Assembly: GCA_950295325.1 (NCBI GenBank)
Contig: OX485808.1
Span: 25,626,527 to 25,690,526, forward strand
Reading direction: 5' to 3'
From: Polytrichum commune
Lineage: Eukaryota; Streptophyta; Polytrichopsida; Polytrichales; Polytrichaceae
Length of the DNA: 64,000 bases
The notes under the pieces were generated by a model that had not been told where the DNA came from, made no database searches, and saw nothing but the letters and a program-made list of their open reading frames with translations. Both the position numbers and the translations under genes were made by a program. Positions within the stretch are counted from its first letter, which is position 1. Each line of letters starts with the position of its first letter. Shown here in pieces: positions 1 to 10,639 of this stretch.

Positions 1-1420
1 TAGTTGAACACCATCTAGTTCTAATGGCAAGTCTATGATTTGAGTTGCGTGAGCAACATTAATGATCCTGCACTGACGTGGTGTCAATGGATGCTTCAAG
101 TACAAATCACATTTGTATTTGAGAAAATCATGGAGGTGGAGGTAATGTAGTTTCTTCCCTCCGAGATCTATGAAAAGAGTTCCACTCTTTAGCACGAAAA
201 ACCTCCTTGAGATCATCATTTGTGATTTTTGATGATGTTGAATTGTTATGAGTATCCCAATTAGAGAAACCCCATAGTGCCTTCCACATGCTTGCCAATA
301 TGTGCCATGTGTCAAATCCTCGTTTGACAAAGTGTCAAAAAATGAAACTGCTTGATTGAATATATAGCCAAGAGGAGGGTGGGTAGACAAGCTCTTGTTA
401 AAAACCTATAGTGAGACTTACAACCAAAAGTGAGGTTATACTTTATTGCTCCCATTAATTTAAGACACTCTTCCAAAAATATTTCCAAAATAGTGAGGCC
501 AGAGTATGACACATCATATCACACGTGTATAAGGTATAGTATAGAAGAAGGAAAAATTATGTCTGGGGTTTAGAAACCTATTCTATACTATCATATTGTA
601 CTAAGCCTCCAACTGGAAGATAAATACACACAACTTATTAAAGAATGTAAATAAGTTTGCGAAGCAGAAACAAGTATACATCATAATTTGAGGAAGAACT
701 CCATTTGTTGTCACATAATTGAAGAGTCGTGCAGACACCAATGCACAGGATGCATGAGGAGCGTTATTTTGCCCTGATAAAGAGGCCATTCAAACACGCT
801 TGTTTCCTTACATGCACGTGAGTACTCTGCTTGAGATGATCATCATTGAATAATCAACACTCACATGAAAACACACTACTTATTTAACACTCGGTCTTAC
901 AAGAACCGCAATTTGCACACTCGCATCATGCAGAGTTCTTGTTCATGATCATAGAAAAGAAGTACGCCTACCAAGTAATAAAAATATAGCAGCAACCCTG
1001 ATTTTGGATGCCATCCCCCCCTCTCTCTCTCCAGAAAATGCAAAACCCTTGATTTTTAACCAATGTGCACATGATTGAAGTAAAACTAAATATTTCAAAA
1101 AATCCAAAGACCTAGGTCTACCAAGTAGTTGAATTCTCCGGTGCAAACTAAACCTTATACAATGATGTTGCTTGCACGATCGGCCCTTGCATTGTCTTGA
1201 TGTCCATGATAATCTCCTTGTTTGATGGTCTAGAATTTGATTCGATTGCAAATGTAGACTAACACCTAAATCAACATTGCAAAACATGTAACAAGGGTTT
1301 CCATGCGGTCTTCAACACTTTCCAACGCAAAGAAAGCTTGCTAAAATCCTAGTAATTATCATGTCATCTATAAACACATTGGTACACCAAACAAGAGTGG
1401 AAAACTTATACAAAAACTAT
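1..1420. other. AT-rich spacer, no gene recognised
   Basis: Short open frames occur on both strands here, but none exceeds about 110 codons and none shows a motif I recognise. Base composition is AT-rich with many homopolymer runs. I see no RNA gene and no terminal-repeat structure. Confidence 0.6.
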
Positions 1421-1424
1421 GCAA

Positions 1425-2175
1425 GAAATTCACTCCTAATTTTATTCCTCGGCAACCATCAAATGATCACCAATTGCTTTCACATAGGTATTGTGTTCTC
1501 TACATAAACAAAATTGTCTTTAATTTTTTTGATACGTGATGTGATTCAAGAGGGTTGGGAAAAAAAGTGAGAACCTTGGGTTGGCATCATTCATCCTCTG
1601 GGCATTGTCAATGCATGTAAATTCAAATCACTACACATAACACATAATGTGGGAAACAATCCAAACAAGAGCAAAAAATAGATAAGAAAAATATGCAAAT
1701 GGTTCATTCCTAATATTATTAACTCAACAATCATCAAAGGGTGAGCAATTGCATTCACATAGGTATTCTCTAAAAATCAAGTTTGTCTTGAAGTGTTTCG
1801 ATAGGTGATGTGATTCTAGGGGGTTGGAAGAAACAAATCAAAAACACACACACACACACACACACACGAGAACCTAGGGTTGGGATCATTCATCCTCTAG
1901 TCATCATGTGGGGAAAACTTAAACAACTTAGAGAAAAAAATAGATTAATTTTAAAAACAAAACTTGCAGGTAATTAAAAGCCTATCAAGGGGTCACCAAT
2001 TGCTTTCACATAGGTTTTCTTCACAAAAAAAAAAAATTGCCCTTGATAGGTGAAATTTGTGATAGGTGATTGGAAAAGCAAACCAAACAAAACAAAGCCA
2101 AAAAAAAAAATTAAAGTACTAGAGCTTAGGGTTGGGATCATCCATCCTTCAACCATCAAAAACATAGCAAACCTT
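1425..2175. repeat. Three diverged tandem units of about 250-275 bp
   Basis: The motif CAATTGCTTTCACATAGG, or a close variant, recurs at about 1471, 1746 and 1997. Each time it is followed by a stretch ending in a version of CCTAGGGTTGGGATCATTC (about 1570, 1870 and 2130). The spacings are about 275 and 251 bp. An (AC)n run at about 1844-1867 sits only in the middle unit. The copies are diverged and gapped, so this is an old local duplication and not a homogeneous satellite. Confidence 0.7.
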
Positions 2176-3208
2176 GAAACCAAGGAGCCTTAAGAGGAAA
2201 TTAAAAAAAAACTTCAATTCAATCTTGTAGGACGATATAGCTCCACATGCATTAGGCAATGACAATGATTCTAATCACATGCACTTAAACAAAGTCCCAC
2301 AAATTGCATCCAAGATTGAGCAAATTCACATAGGAAATTTCAACCAAATCCAAAATTTGAAATCCCAATTATAGGATTCATTGATTGATTGAAAGCTTAA
2401 CACAAAGCATACAAAAATCAAATACAATGACAGATGGAGAGATTGCACATACCTAGTCGCACAAGAAGCCATTGTTGCTCGCATTAGTTGTTATGCTACC
2501 TCACCATTATAAGAAAAACCTACAAAAACCTTCAAATCGGTTGGAACAAAAATTGATAGGAATGATAAGAGACCAAGAAGAAACAAAAGTTGGGGTTGTG
2601 TTCCAACCTCTAGATGTGATAATCTTGTCAGAAATTGTGGGAGGAAGGCGCAAAGTGTCGCAACATACGAAGGTTGTTGCGCGAGAACACAAATAGGGGT
2701 TGAGTCACATGTTGGGAACTCAAATCCCATCTATTCAAGGCTTTGGTGCTTTGGTATAGTGACTATAGTCTTTGTAAGTTTGCTCTAAATTTAGAGAGTA
2801 TAATAACATCGTAAGTGTAAAGAAGATTGGTAGCCTCTTTATCAAATAAACATGGAGAATCCATGTCAATCTTGTCCAGATATGTTTCAAGTCCATCAAT
2901 GTATAAGCCAAAGTGTGGGGAAGAAAGGACATCCTTGTTTAACACCAATGTTGAACATTACTTTACCATGTGTGTCGCCAATTATGTGAAGTTTTGCATA
3001 GACTGTAGTGTACATGGCTTTCACAACTTGTTGTAATTGAGGTGGTACACCTAATTATTGGAGGCATGCCCAAAGATTGTCATGTGGGACTATCAAAACC
3101 AATGAAAAATATTAATATGAGTTTGGTTATTTATGCTCATTAGTTATATTCCCGATAGATTTTGCACTATAGACTCCATGTACAAGGTTTAGTAGCTGAC
3201 ACAATTGG
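2176..3208. other. AT-rich spacer, no gene recognised
   Basis: Overlapping short frames of up to about 79 codons at 2470-3036 lie on both strands and look like chance frames. No family motif, splice pattern or terminal repeat was seen. The stretch ends at the target duplication of the next mobile element. Confidence 0.55.
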
Positions 3209-3216
3209 GAAGACCT

Positions 3217-3625
3217 CACGGGGAGGTCACTTCATTGTCAAGTTGACACCACTTGCGGACAAAGTTTGCTACCCCTATATTACATGCCATATATAATTTT
3301 AAAATTTATGATATTTTTTCTACATATACATAACCATTGATAGTATCTTTTGTATATTTTTTTGAAATTTTTAGTCATCTTTATTTTTTTAGTAATTTTT
3401 TTAGTTCAATTATGTGTCATTCTAGTTAGAAACGGTATGTTTTATGAAAAAAACAAATCATCAAATTTAGTTACCACTTTTGACTATGTCATAGGTACTG
3501 TGTATATCTACTCATGAAAAAAAATTGATAAAATTTTGACCCATTTTGGTGGTGCAACTTACCAAAAGAAGATTTTTTTTGGTCGCACGTGGTGTTCAAC
3601 TTGACAATGGAGTGATCTACCCGTG
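3217..3625 (+). mobile_element. hAT-like MITE, subfamily A copy 1 (409 bp)
   Basis: Long terminal inverted repeats begin CACGGG and run through TTGTCAAGTTGA and CACCAC to about 40 bp. The element is flanked by a perfect 8-bp direct repeat GAAGACCT at 3209-3216 and 3626-3633. It has no coding capacity. The whole body matches the copies at 58868-59266 (opposite orientation) and 60848-61258. An 8-bp target duplication is the hallmark of hAT transposase; assignment to hAT is inference because no transposase is present. Confidence 0.93.
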
Positions 3626-3633
3626 GAAGACCT

Positions 3634-4440
3634 ATGTGACTTCTATTTAAACAAGAAAAAGAATCTTAACTTTGATCACCTATGTGTTTTTGCATCTCAA
3701 CTCTAATTCTAAAACTTGTAATGACATTCATTGTGATTTGCAAATGCTTGCGAGATGAGACAATTCCTAATCTGGTCAAAAGACCAAAGTTGTCTGTGGA
3801 GTTGAAAGTGCCTGTCTTAAAATTGCCTCCCTTAAAATGTAATTTTCAAAAAGCAATGTAACATCAATCTCCTGATACATGAGAGGAATGCAATTCTTTA
3901 AGATTTCGCTTGCGCTTGGACCATCGTATGATGTGACATTGATTGCATGTACTTTCCTGGAAAGAATGGGAAAAATGCCATTGAAGCAGCCAAGGCCACG
4001 GCTACTCCTGAACAAAATTTTCAAGGTATGATCTATATAAAAATTGTCCTATTGCCTTGCAGTCGATTGCAAAACAAATTGAAAACAAAACGAATCCGAA
4101 ATTGACAGCATAACATTATTCAGTACCTTCCCTCTGGTGGATGGGCCCATGTATTTGCTCAACTTATGCAGGGATATTCCAAGTCTGATGCCTTTCGGGG
4201 ACAATGTCAAGTTGGAAAAAAAAAAAGCCAGCATAGGAACAGGTAGGCTCCGCTTCCCACTCTCCTTCTTCCCGGTAGCTTGTAGAAAAGCAACAGAAAG
4301 TGTTGTCAATGGAATCAAACAAAGGAACCAACCACCATGAGCTTCAAGAATTCCTGCCAACCCATGTGTCTCAGTGATGCAACTCCTATTCATGAGCTAC
4401 TATTCTAATAAATGATGAAGTTGGTGGAAATCTGACTTTG
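3634..4440. other. Spacer with unrecognised minus-strand open frames
   Basis: Two minus-strand frames are open: 4024-3776 (82 codons) and 4393-4049 (114 codons, including a hydrophobic stretch near its start). I cannot match either to a known protein. They lie just upstream of a broken coiled-coil gene on the other strand and may be chance frames. Confidence 0.3.
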
Positions 4441-4447
4441 TCAACAG

Positions 4448-5369
4448 ATGATCGACTTTGTGGACCGAAAGTGGGAAGAAGCTAAGAAAGAAGCTTTGAA
4501 ATGCAAGATACCCAACAACCAAATTTTAACAGATATATTGTCAGCGTGGTGTGTCACGAGGATTTGCGAAAATGAGAATTCAACTTCTGTTGTGGAAGGC
4601 TCAAATGCAAGCGAGGTTCTTGACTTGTCTTATCAGATTGAATTTCTCATATCCAACTTCTCAGTCGCAAAGAACGGAATTGTGGGAAAGCAACACTCTT
4701 GAACGAATTGAGTGAACGTGAGCAACAGTGTACGAGTGTTCAACAAGCGCTTACTAGTCTGTAATTTCGATTGCAGGACGCAGAATGTCATGAGGAGGGG
4801 CTGACGATGGAACTGGAACAACTTTGTCTCGCCAAAGAGGATTGGGTGCACATCAGGAAAAGCTGGAGGAAGAACTCGAAGAATTTCGATTTGGGATGAA
4901 ACGACCAAAGCTTGAGGTCATTATGGAATATGACAATGAGGTGGCAGATGATCATATTGCTGTAATATGCGAGAAAGAGAAGGAACTCCAGTTTGCAAGG
5001 TCTGCACAAGCAAAATTAAATCTCAAACTGCTTGAAGTGGCAGAGGCTTACAGGTGTCTCCAACTTGAAACCACAAGGCGGATTGCTGAAAAGGATGTAA
5101 TGAAAACTGAGTGTGCCTCACTTGAGATTGAATTGCACGAAGCTACTTCAATTGCTAAGCAGGATCAGGAGAAAATAGACAGTTTGAAGTTTATTTTGGA
5201 TGATTTCTGTAAGGCTGAAGGGAGATGGAAATCCGAGAAGTTGGATCTGATAAGACAGGTTTGGAATTTACGTTTCAGGGTTTGTGATGAACTCTTGAAG
5301 TTTTACGAACTCAAATCTTTCTTAAAGCACCCCACCACAATAATGAGGCAAAAGAGCTGCAAACCTTAA
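4448..5369 (+). pseudogene. Broken coiled-coil protein gene fragment
   Basis: A coding-like stretch is readable on the plus strand only by changing frame. It opens with an ATG at 4448 directly after a splice-acceptor-like TTTGTCAACAG. A frame change near 4690 leads into a heptad-rich segment (LNELSEREQQ). That frame carries a stop codon at about 4761, and a second frame change near 4850 leads into a long open stretch ending at 5369. The later part is highly charged and rich in Glu, Lys, Leu and Gln (for example QEKLEEELEEF and IVCEKEKEL-like heptads), as expected for an extended coiled coil. I do not recognise the parent gene. At least one stop and two frameshifts make it non-functional as it stands. 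It could be an exon fragment or an old retrocopy; no poly(A) tail is evident. Confidence 0.6.
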
Positions 5370-5639
5370 CCCCATAACATGTATTTGCATAGGAAATTTC
5401 TTGTCACAATTTGAGCTCCAAAACTTGACATTCGTGGGCTATCAATTTGGAAGGGTGTCCTTTCATTGCACTGCTAGTTTTCAAGAGCCAAAAATAAGAT
5501 TATCATTCTCACCTTACCGATTTGCAAGGCAAACCAATGCAAAACATCCTCTTGCCAAGAAGGTAGTTCATCGAGATTGAAGGTTAAGATGACATTCAAC
5601 CTTGTAATCGAGCAATTAAGCTCATCGCCTCAACAGGGC

Positions 5640-6050
5640 ATGGGTTCAACCGGGGGACGTTAAAGTTCCCCCAACGAACTTATAGGGGAGGTAGATTCAG
5701 GTAGGGGGAGCTGCCCGCCCAAAAAATTTAGATTTTCAGGACCCGACCGAAAATTGTTGTTCGCCTGCCCGACTTCAAAAAAACCATAGCCCTTGCATTC
5801 TTGAAGACCACTTATCCACAAATCCCATATTGAGTGCATTTCATCTTCAAGGTCCAAAATCTAGTATATATGTTCACTTCCATTAAGTAAATGAGCGATT
5901 GACTGGGATTTCATTTTCAAAATGAAACCGCCAATGAAGCATGTAAATAACTAGGAAGTCAAAAATATTATAAAACCCTCATTAGCACTGAGGTTATGAT
6001 TTTTGTGACTTACCATTGCAAGGGTCTTTGTCATTCTAAAATGTCATTCT
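5640..6050 (+). repeat. Left inverted arm of the 5-kb composite
   Basis: This is the mirror partner of 10207-10637. The outer 60 bp is G/C-run rich, followed by repeated GCCCG motifs and then AT-rich sequence. The reading frame 5857-5660 on the minus strand lies inside the repeat and is not considered a gene. Confidence 0.85.
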
Positions 6051-6486
6051 CCTCTTCAAATCTCTCAACACCCTCTGCTCACAGAGCACGCAAACTCATT
6101 TGGTGAAGCTTATTTCGTGGCATCCTGAAGTGGAGTTGGAACATGAAGGTACAGCAACTATCATTTCAGATCCTGCGGTCCAAAGCTATCGGATCAAGAT
6201 ACCTGCAAGCACGGCCTGGTGATGAAATTGAAGCCTGTTTGTGAACCAAGAAGGTCTCCATAGTGCTCAGCGATGTCAGATCTCTTTTTGCAAGTCTCCG
6301 CGTTGCAAGTTAGATTGTGATAAGTTATATTGTGCCTAGAAAATTAAAGCTAGCTCCTAAGTCATCTTGCTTCTTGCCTTGGTAGAGTAGACTAGTGTTA
6401 AGGAACCTACAATATTTTTTCTGTCTATGTGGAAGCTCCCTTGAGGGACATTCTTTGAAGCATATTAGTGAGTATCTCATTTCAAG

Positions 6487-7232
6487 ATGGATAACATCAT
6501 TGCCAAGGAGAAGATGTTGGTCACTCGAGCCAACCACAAGGTGTGGGGGAAGACAATTCAGAATGTCTTTGAGAAGGAGGATCTATGGGATTGCTTGGTG
6601 CCGGCAGAAGATGAAGATGGTGACATTGAAGAAGAGTTACTGTCACCCACTCGACAAGAGATTGTAACTGCCAGAAAGCAAACGATCAGAGCCATCGGGC
6701 TCTTGAATCTCGCGTTGTGTGAAGGTCCACAAGACTACATCTAAGGAATCACAGACCCATGTGAAGCACGGTTGAAACTCAATACTCTCTACAGTATTCA
6801 GACCATCGCAGACATCATGACATTGAGAAACAAATGACATGACTGTAGAATGACTGATGACATGGATGTTCCCACATTCATGCAAGAGTGTGTCAAGCAC
6901 CAGCTCCACTTCCAAGCAACTTTGTGAAGCCCGCGACGTACCCAAACCAAGCAGCGTATGACGCCCACTACACTGACCTCGGAGAAGATTCCACGGGTGA
7001 GTTAGATTCACTCTCTGAAGTTATGGAAGATGGAATTGAGACAGCTTTAGCAGCTCTTTCGCTAGAGAACGCCTCTTGAGAATCTGAAGGGTTCCATTGT
7101 AGACTCGGGAGTTTCTCACCATTTTGCTAGTGATCCCACCATGTTCTCGGAGCTAGAACAGAATAGCTCTAGTAAAACCGTAAAATCAGCCTCCGGGCTT
7201 GATCATGTTATTTGAGGCCAAGGAGAGATTAA
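6487..7232 (+). pseudogene. Ty1/copia gag-protease remnant
   Basis: A frame from the ATG at 6487 encodes a copia-type gag start: a Trp-containing segment (HKVWGKTIQNVFEKEDLWDC), then an Ala/Ile/Leu helix ending LALCEGPQDYI. After a stop at 6742-6744 the same frame continues with the typical downstream motif, in which LYSIQTIADIMTLRNK corresponds to the family pattern of Leu-Tyr, a few residues, then Met-x-Leu-(Arg/Lys)-Asn-Lys. Further on, near 7085-7200, the protease start is readable as SIVDSGVSHHFASDPTMF, with the catalytic Asp-Ser-Gly at about 7102-7110, followed by SASGLDHVI, a stop and GQGEI. No zinc knuckle, integrase or reverse transcriptase is present. Stops and frame breaks make it a dead fragment. 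It lies inside the 5-kb inverted-repeat composite, so it is either captured cargo or a nested insertion. Confidence 0.88.
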
Positions 7233-7279
7233 CCCCTAAAGGACCGTAAGGCCCCCCAGGGGCTTTTGATTGTAGAAAT

Positions 7280-8160
7280 TAAAAGTGCAAATTGGATGAG
7301 ATTGTTCCAAAGAAGCCCAAATTTGCGGGGAGAGGACCTGGCTGTTTTTGCGAGATGGATCCAATGGTCTTTTCCGATCAGAAAATGATGAAGGATTGGA
7401 TTTTGGGCGAATTCTTTGAGTCGCTGGAGAGCTTTCGGCAGCTTCAACGGTCTCTCCTGGGCAGCGTTTTTCCACAAACGTGCAGTTCACATGAGAACCA
7501 AGCGTGCCGTTTGGCAGAATTGAGGTGTGTCAGGAGTCACAGGCCGCGCATGAGAGGTTTGTGGGTTGTTGAGCGGTGAATTCGACTTTGAACGGAGACC
7601 TGATTGCACTGTTGAACGGAGACCTGCTTTGCGAAGCTCATTGCACCGTTAGACACCGGCGAAATCAGGTCCTCCGAAATCCTCTCCTCTGAAATCAGCT
7701 TCGCGCAGTTGTTAGAGAGAGCGGTAGGTGTCTATCTCGTGGCGCCGGACAATTTCTCGCCATCGCTCTCTCCGCATGAGTCACCAGACTCACTCCCTGC
7801 TCCGGCCATACAGAAGTTCTTCTGCACAGTAGCAACAACGTACACTGGATCCCAGCTTGGAGGTTGAAGCTGGTGTCAAAGGTTGCGCTTCCGCCCACAA
7901 GGTAAACTTCCAGATCTGTTGAGTTTGTTTTTGAGTACTTGTGTCATTCATTTTGGACTCCGAATTCAGAACTGCCAGTTCGCAGCTACTTTTACTTGAG
8001 TTTAGCGGGAGTTTCGTTTCTGGCAATAGTTGCTTTTAGCCTGGTTTCGAACGAAAGAGATGCAATCGAATGTATTTGAGTATGTCACTGTGCAAGTCGC
8101 AGTCTACCTGCTTTTTGTGATTGTGATTTTGCCCCTACTGGTAGTCGGGTAACAAGCGGG
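7280..8160. other. GC-richer host-like DNA inside the composite
   Basis: This part has a higher G+C content and CT/GA-rich tracts, like the 5' region of a plant gene. CACAAG followed by a donor-like GTAAAC occurs near 7900. Open frames run on both strands (for example 7292-7579 plus, 7898-7695 minus), but none is recognisable. It could be a captured promoter/first-exon segment; that is inference from composition only. Confidence 0.35.
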
Positions 8161-8171
8161 GAGGTAGAAAG

Positions 8172-8338
8172 CGCCGCTTCTAGCATGGATTATGACTTAG
8201 AGGCGTTCAGTCATAATCCTACACATGGTAGCTTCGCGCCACTGGCTTTTCAACCAAGCGCAATGACCAATTATGTGAATCAACGGTTCCTCTCGTACTA
8301 AGTTGAATTACTATTGCGGCATCGGCCATCAGTAGGGT
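8172..8338 (-). rRNA. 25S/26S rRNA 3'-end fragment (truncated, mutated)
   Basis: Read on the minus strand, this is the highly conserved end of nuclear large-subunit rRNA. It runs from the ACCCTACTGATG segment through the GTACGAGAGGAACCGTTGAT sarcin-ricin-adjacent block, the GGTTGAAAAGCCAGTGGCGC block and GAACGCCTCTAAGTC to CATGCTAGAAGCGGCG. Only about 167 nt of a roughly 3.4-kb molecule is present. Compared with my memory of plant 25S it has several substitutions, many of them G to A on the plus strand, for example in AGCGCAATGACC, ATTATGTG and ACTAAGTTG. It ends abruptly on both sides, so it cannot form a ribosomal RNA. It is an insertion or captured piece inside the 5-kb composite. Confidence 0.95.
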
Positions 8339-9536
8339 GCCTGTACCCCAGGTCCAGTACCTCAGAGGCTCGGCCTCCTGGTCATTGCATACACCAATGC
8401 CAGTGCTGTGGACTACCTTCATCAGGTTTCCAAGTTCCAACTACACTACAGTTTACCTGTCTGAAAACATATGAAATGCTTGGAATTATAGTAAGCATGC
8501 AATCTCAATCAAGATTCATTTGGACATGTGAAACATGTAACTCGTCATTAAATAACTCGTCACCCTATGAACTGGTTGAGTTTGAGAAGTAACCAGTTGA
8601 AGTTCAAGACTTCAGGAAAATTACCCATCATCTAAAAAAGAATTTCTGGTTGTGAGCATTTAATTCTGTGAGTATCGTTATCGTTTTGATGTGGTTTGTG
8701 TTTCTGGGTTTAGGGTGGTGATCTGAGTCAAATGTATTTTTTGTTTATGAGAGCGATGCGGAAAATTTTGCAAATTCCGATCTGTGATGGGTAGGACGAT
8801 TGGTAGGTAGCTCCATTGGTGGAGTTGACTTCATTATTGGGAGCTTTCACAAAAAATTGGGCGCCTGTCTGTGCTAAATCCAACCTCTCGGTGCTTTTTG
8901 TTTTTGTTTTGGATCCTCTTCGACAGATTCTCGTTTCTTTTTTGGGCCATAGTACTTATGGGAAATTCCACTGTGGCACATTCAAATTGTTACAGACAAG
9001 TTCTTCCACATTTCGGATGGAAAATTTCATGTCGTTTTCTCTCAATGTCTTGGAGTTCAGCATCTGAGCTAGAGTTTTTTTTGCATCTGAGCTAGAATTT
9101 GAGTTAGAGTTGAGCATCCGAGCTAGAATTTTCTTGGGTCTGTGCTAGAATTGAAGGCCATAAAAGATGGCCATTGTCCCTGGAGAGGCTCACACTGTTC
9201 TATCTGAAGCAAGAATTGCTGTGGCAGCTTGGGTGAGAGAAGATTAATTTGCATAAATCAGATGATGTTGTAGCGGACCTTATTTCCCTGTTGGATGAGG
9301 ATATTTTGGTCATAGCTCCGCGACCAAAGGGTGTGAGATTGCCAAAAAAACTGGAGGCACGGAACTTGTGATATTTGTGGAGGCGTGTGGTGGCGCATCG
9401 GTTGGGGTGGCGCCAACGACGGAGCGATGGAGACGAGGGATCCTTTACATCAAGTGTAAATTCTGCACTGAGGCGCTTGTGGCCGGACCGAGCCAGCGAG
9501 GACAAGAACGATGGGCAGAGCTCGCAAGCGGTGTAA
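8339..9536. other. Interior of the composite, no gene recognised
   Basis: Several short frames are open on both strands (for example 8314-8592, 8816-9067 and 9574-9200) without recognisable motifs. A short repeated phrase, GAGCTAGA with variants, occurs four times at 9066-9150. The stretch from 9300 to 9540 is GC-richer. Confidence 0.4.
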
Positions 9537-10118
9537 AAGCACCCTCCCCCTGTCATTATCAACATTTCTGGCACCGGCAGTCCGATTGTGAATGTGGGTT
9601 GTGATCATGTTGTTGTTCGTAGTGAGGCCAGGACGTCCTCTAAAGTAGTAGGTCCCGGGTCCACGAGTCAGAAATCCTTGTTCACTTCTGATAATGAAAA
9701 TGAGCCGTTGGGTTCTAATTCTCATTTGGATGGAGTGGGTTCTCCTAATTTATCACGAGAGACTCTTCATTTGAAACCGGGCTTGAGATCTAATTCTAAA
9801 TGCCCGCTTATCCCACCATTGCATACACTTGGGCGTTGTGGTCAAGTTGTGAGGGTCCCGTGTATTGAACTCCCCGATGTCATGTGGTTAGATGCCAATT
9901 TCTCAGAGTCTGACTACCTTTGGGGAACTGTCATGAACGAATATTACGAACCGACCCATGATTTGACATTTTTGAGCGTCCAGTTGTATGGTGTTTTTGG
10001 GTTGCACGATGTACCCGAGGTCGTGGTAGAATGGGTGGATGAAAATGATGATGTCCTTGAAGTGCCCACACAACAAATATGGGCTCTTTCTGGGGAATAT
10101 TCATACGCACTTAATTAG
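9537..10118 (+). CDS. Unrecognised 194-codon open frame in the composite
   Basis: The frame is open from just after a TAA at 9534-9536 to a TAG at 10116-10118, but the first in-frame ATG is not until about 9882. It therefore looks like an internal exon or gene fragment, not a complete gene. The first half is Ser/Gly/Asn-rich. The second half is acidic and aromatic, with WLDANFSESDYLWGTVMNEY and a stretch of alternating Val/Glu (PEVVVEWVDENDDV). I do not recognise the family. It ends in the loop of a perfect 19-bp hairpin (10095-10139) just inside the right inverted arm. It may be captured host coding sequence or part of a decayed transposase; I cannot tell which. Confidence 0.3.
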   Translation, partial: KHPPPVIINISGTGSPIVNVGCDHVVVRSEARTSSKVVGPGSTSQKSLFTSDNENEPLGSNSHLDGVGSPNLSRETLHLKPGLRSNSKCPLIPPLHTLGRCGQVVRVPCIELPDVMWLDANFSESDYLWGTVMNEYYEPTHDLTFLSVQLYGVFGLHDVPEVVVEWVDENDDVLEVPTQQIWALSGEYSYALN

Positions 10119-10139
10119 AATAAGTGCGTATGAATATTC
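10095..10139. repeat. Perfect 19-bp hairpin, 7-nt loop
   Basis: The arms GAATATTCATACGCACTTA (10095-10113) and the exact reverse complement (10121-10139) flank the loop ATTAGAA. The TAG that closes the open frame upstream begins in the loop. The hairpin lies about 70 bp inside the right inverted arm of the composite. Confidence 0.95.
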
Positions 10140-10206
10140 TTGAAAGTAGCCAGAATTATCTAAAATATTATAAAACATACATACCACATCAGCACACTAA
10201 ATTTAA

Positions 10207-10637
10207 GTGTCATTTAAGAATGACGAAGACAATTTCAAATGGTAAGTCACAAAAATTATAACATCAATGTTGATGAGGATTTTCTAATTTTTTGACTTCC
10301 AAGTTAATTACATTCTTGGTTGATGGTTTCACTTCCGGAATGAAATCCCATTTAATGCCTTATTTACTAGGTGGAAGTGCACATATATATTGGATTTGAG
10401 ACCTTGAAGATGAAGTGCACTCAATATGGGATTTGTAGTCAAGCGGCCTTCAAGAATGGAAGAGCAATGTTTTTTTTGTTTTCGGGCGGGGCGGGCAGTT
10501 ATTTTCGGGCGGGTTTGGAAAAAATCCGGGCGGGGGCAGAAATTTCGTGGGAGGGCTGCCCCTGCCCGAATATGGAATCCCTATTAGTTCGTGGGGGGGT
10601 ACTTAACGTCCCCCCCCCCCCCCCCCGGTGATCCCAT
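10207..10637 (-). repeat. Right inverted arm of the 5-kb composite
   Basis: Reverse complement of the left arm 5640-6050, with a longer C-run at about 10610-10626 and extra GGGCGGG motifs. The minus-strand frame 10711-10499 and the plus frame 10371-10631 inside it are not considered genes. Confidence 0.85.
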
Positions 10638-10639
10638 TG

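Larger units (their letters stand above)
5640..10637. mobile_element. Composite 5-kb element bounded by about 400-bp inverted repeats
   Basis: The left end (5640-6050) reappears inverted at 10207-10637. Both ends share ATGGG, then an ACCGGGGG-like run, then GACGTTAA, a C-run and ACGAACT. They continue with GCCCGCCC-type subterminal motifs, CAAATCCCATATTGAGTGCA, CTTCATCTTCAAGGTC and TTTTGTGACTTACCATT. Between the arms lie a copia gag-protease remnant, an antisense 25S/26S rRNA 3' fragment, GC-richer DNA and an unrecognised open frame. No transposase was seen and I could not find a clean target duplication, so the outer limits are approximate. Long arms plus captured cargo resemble Pack-type TIR transposons such as Pack-MULEs, but an inverted duplication of one element is also possible. 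Confidence 0.7.

Noticed and set aside
4049-4393. 114-codon minus-strand frame with a hydrophobic segment
   Set aside because: No recognisable family, no neighbouring coding support, and a plus-strand frame is also open in the same DNA.
5610-5655. tRNA or SINE head suggested by GGGTTCAACC (B-box-like) at 5642
   Set aside because: No acceptor stem, D-arm or A-box could be built around it, and the sequence is part of the inverted arm of the composite.
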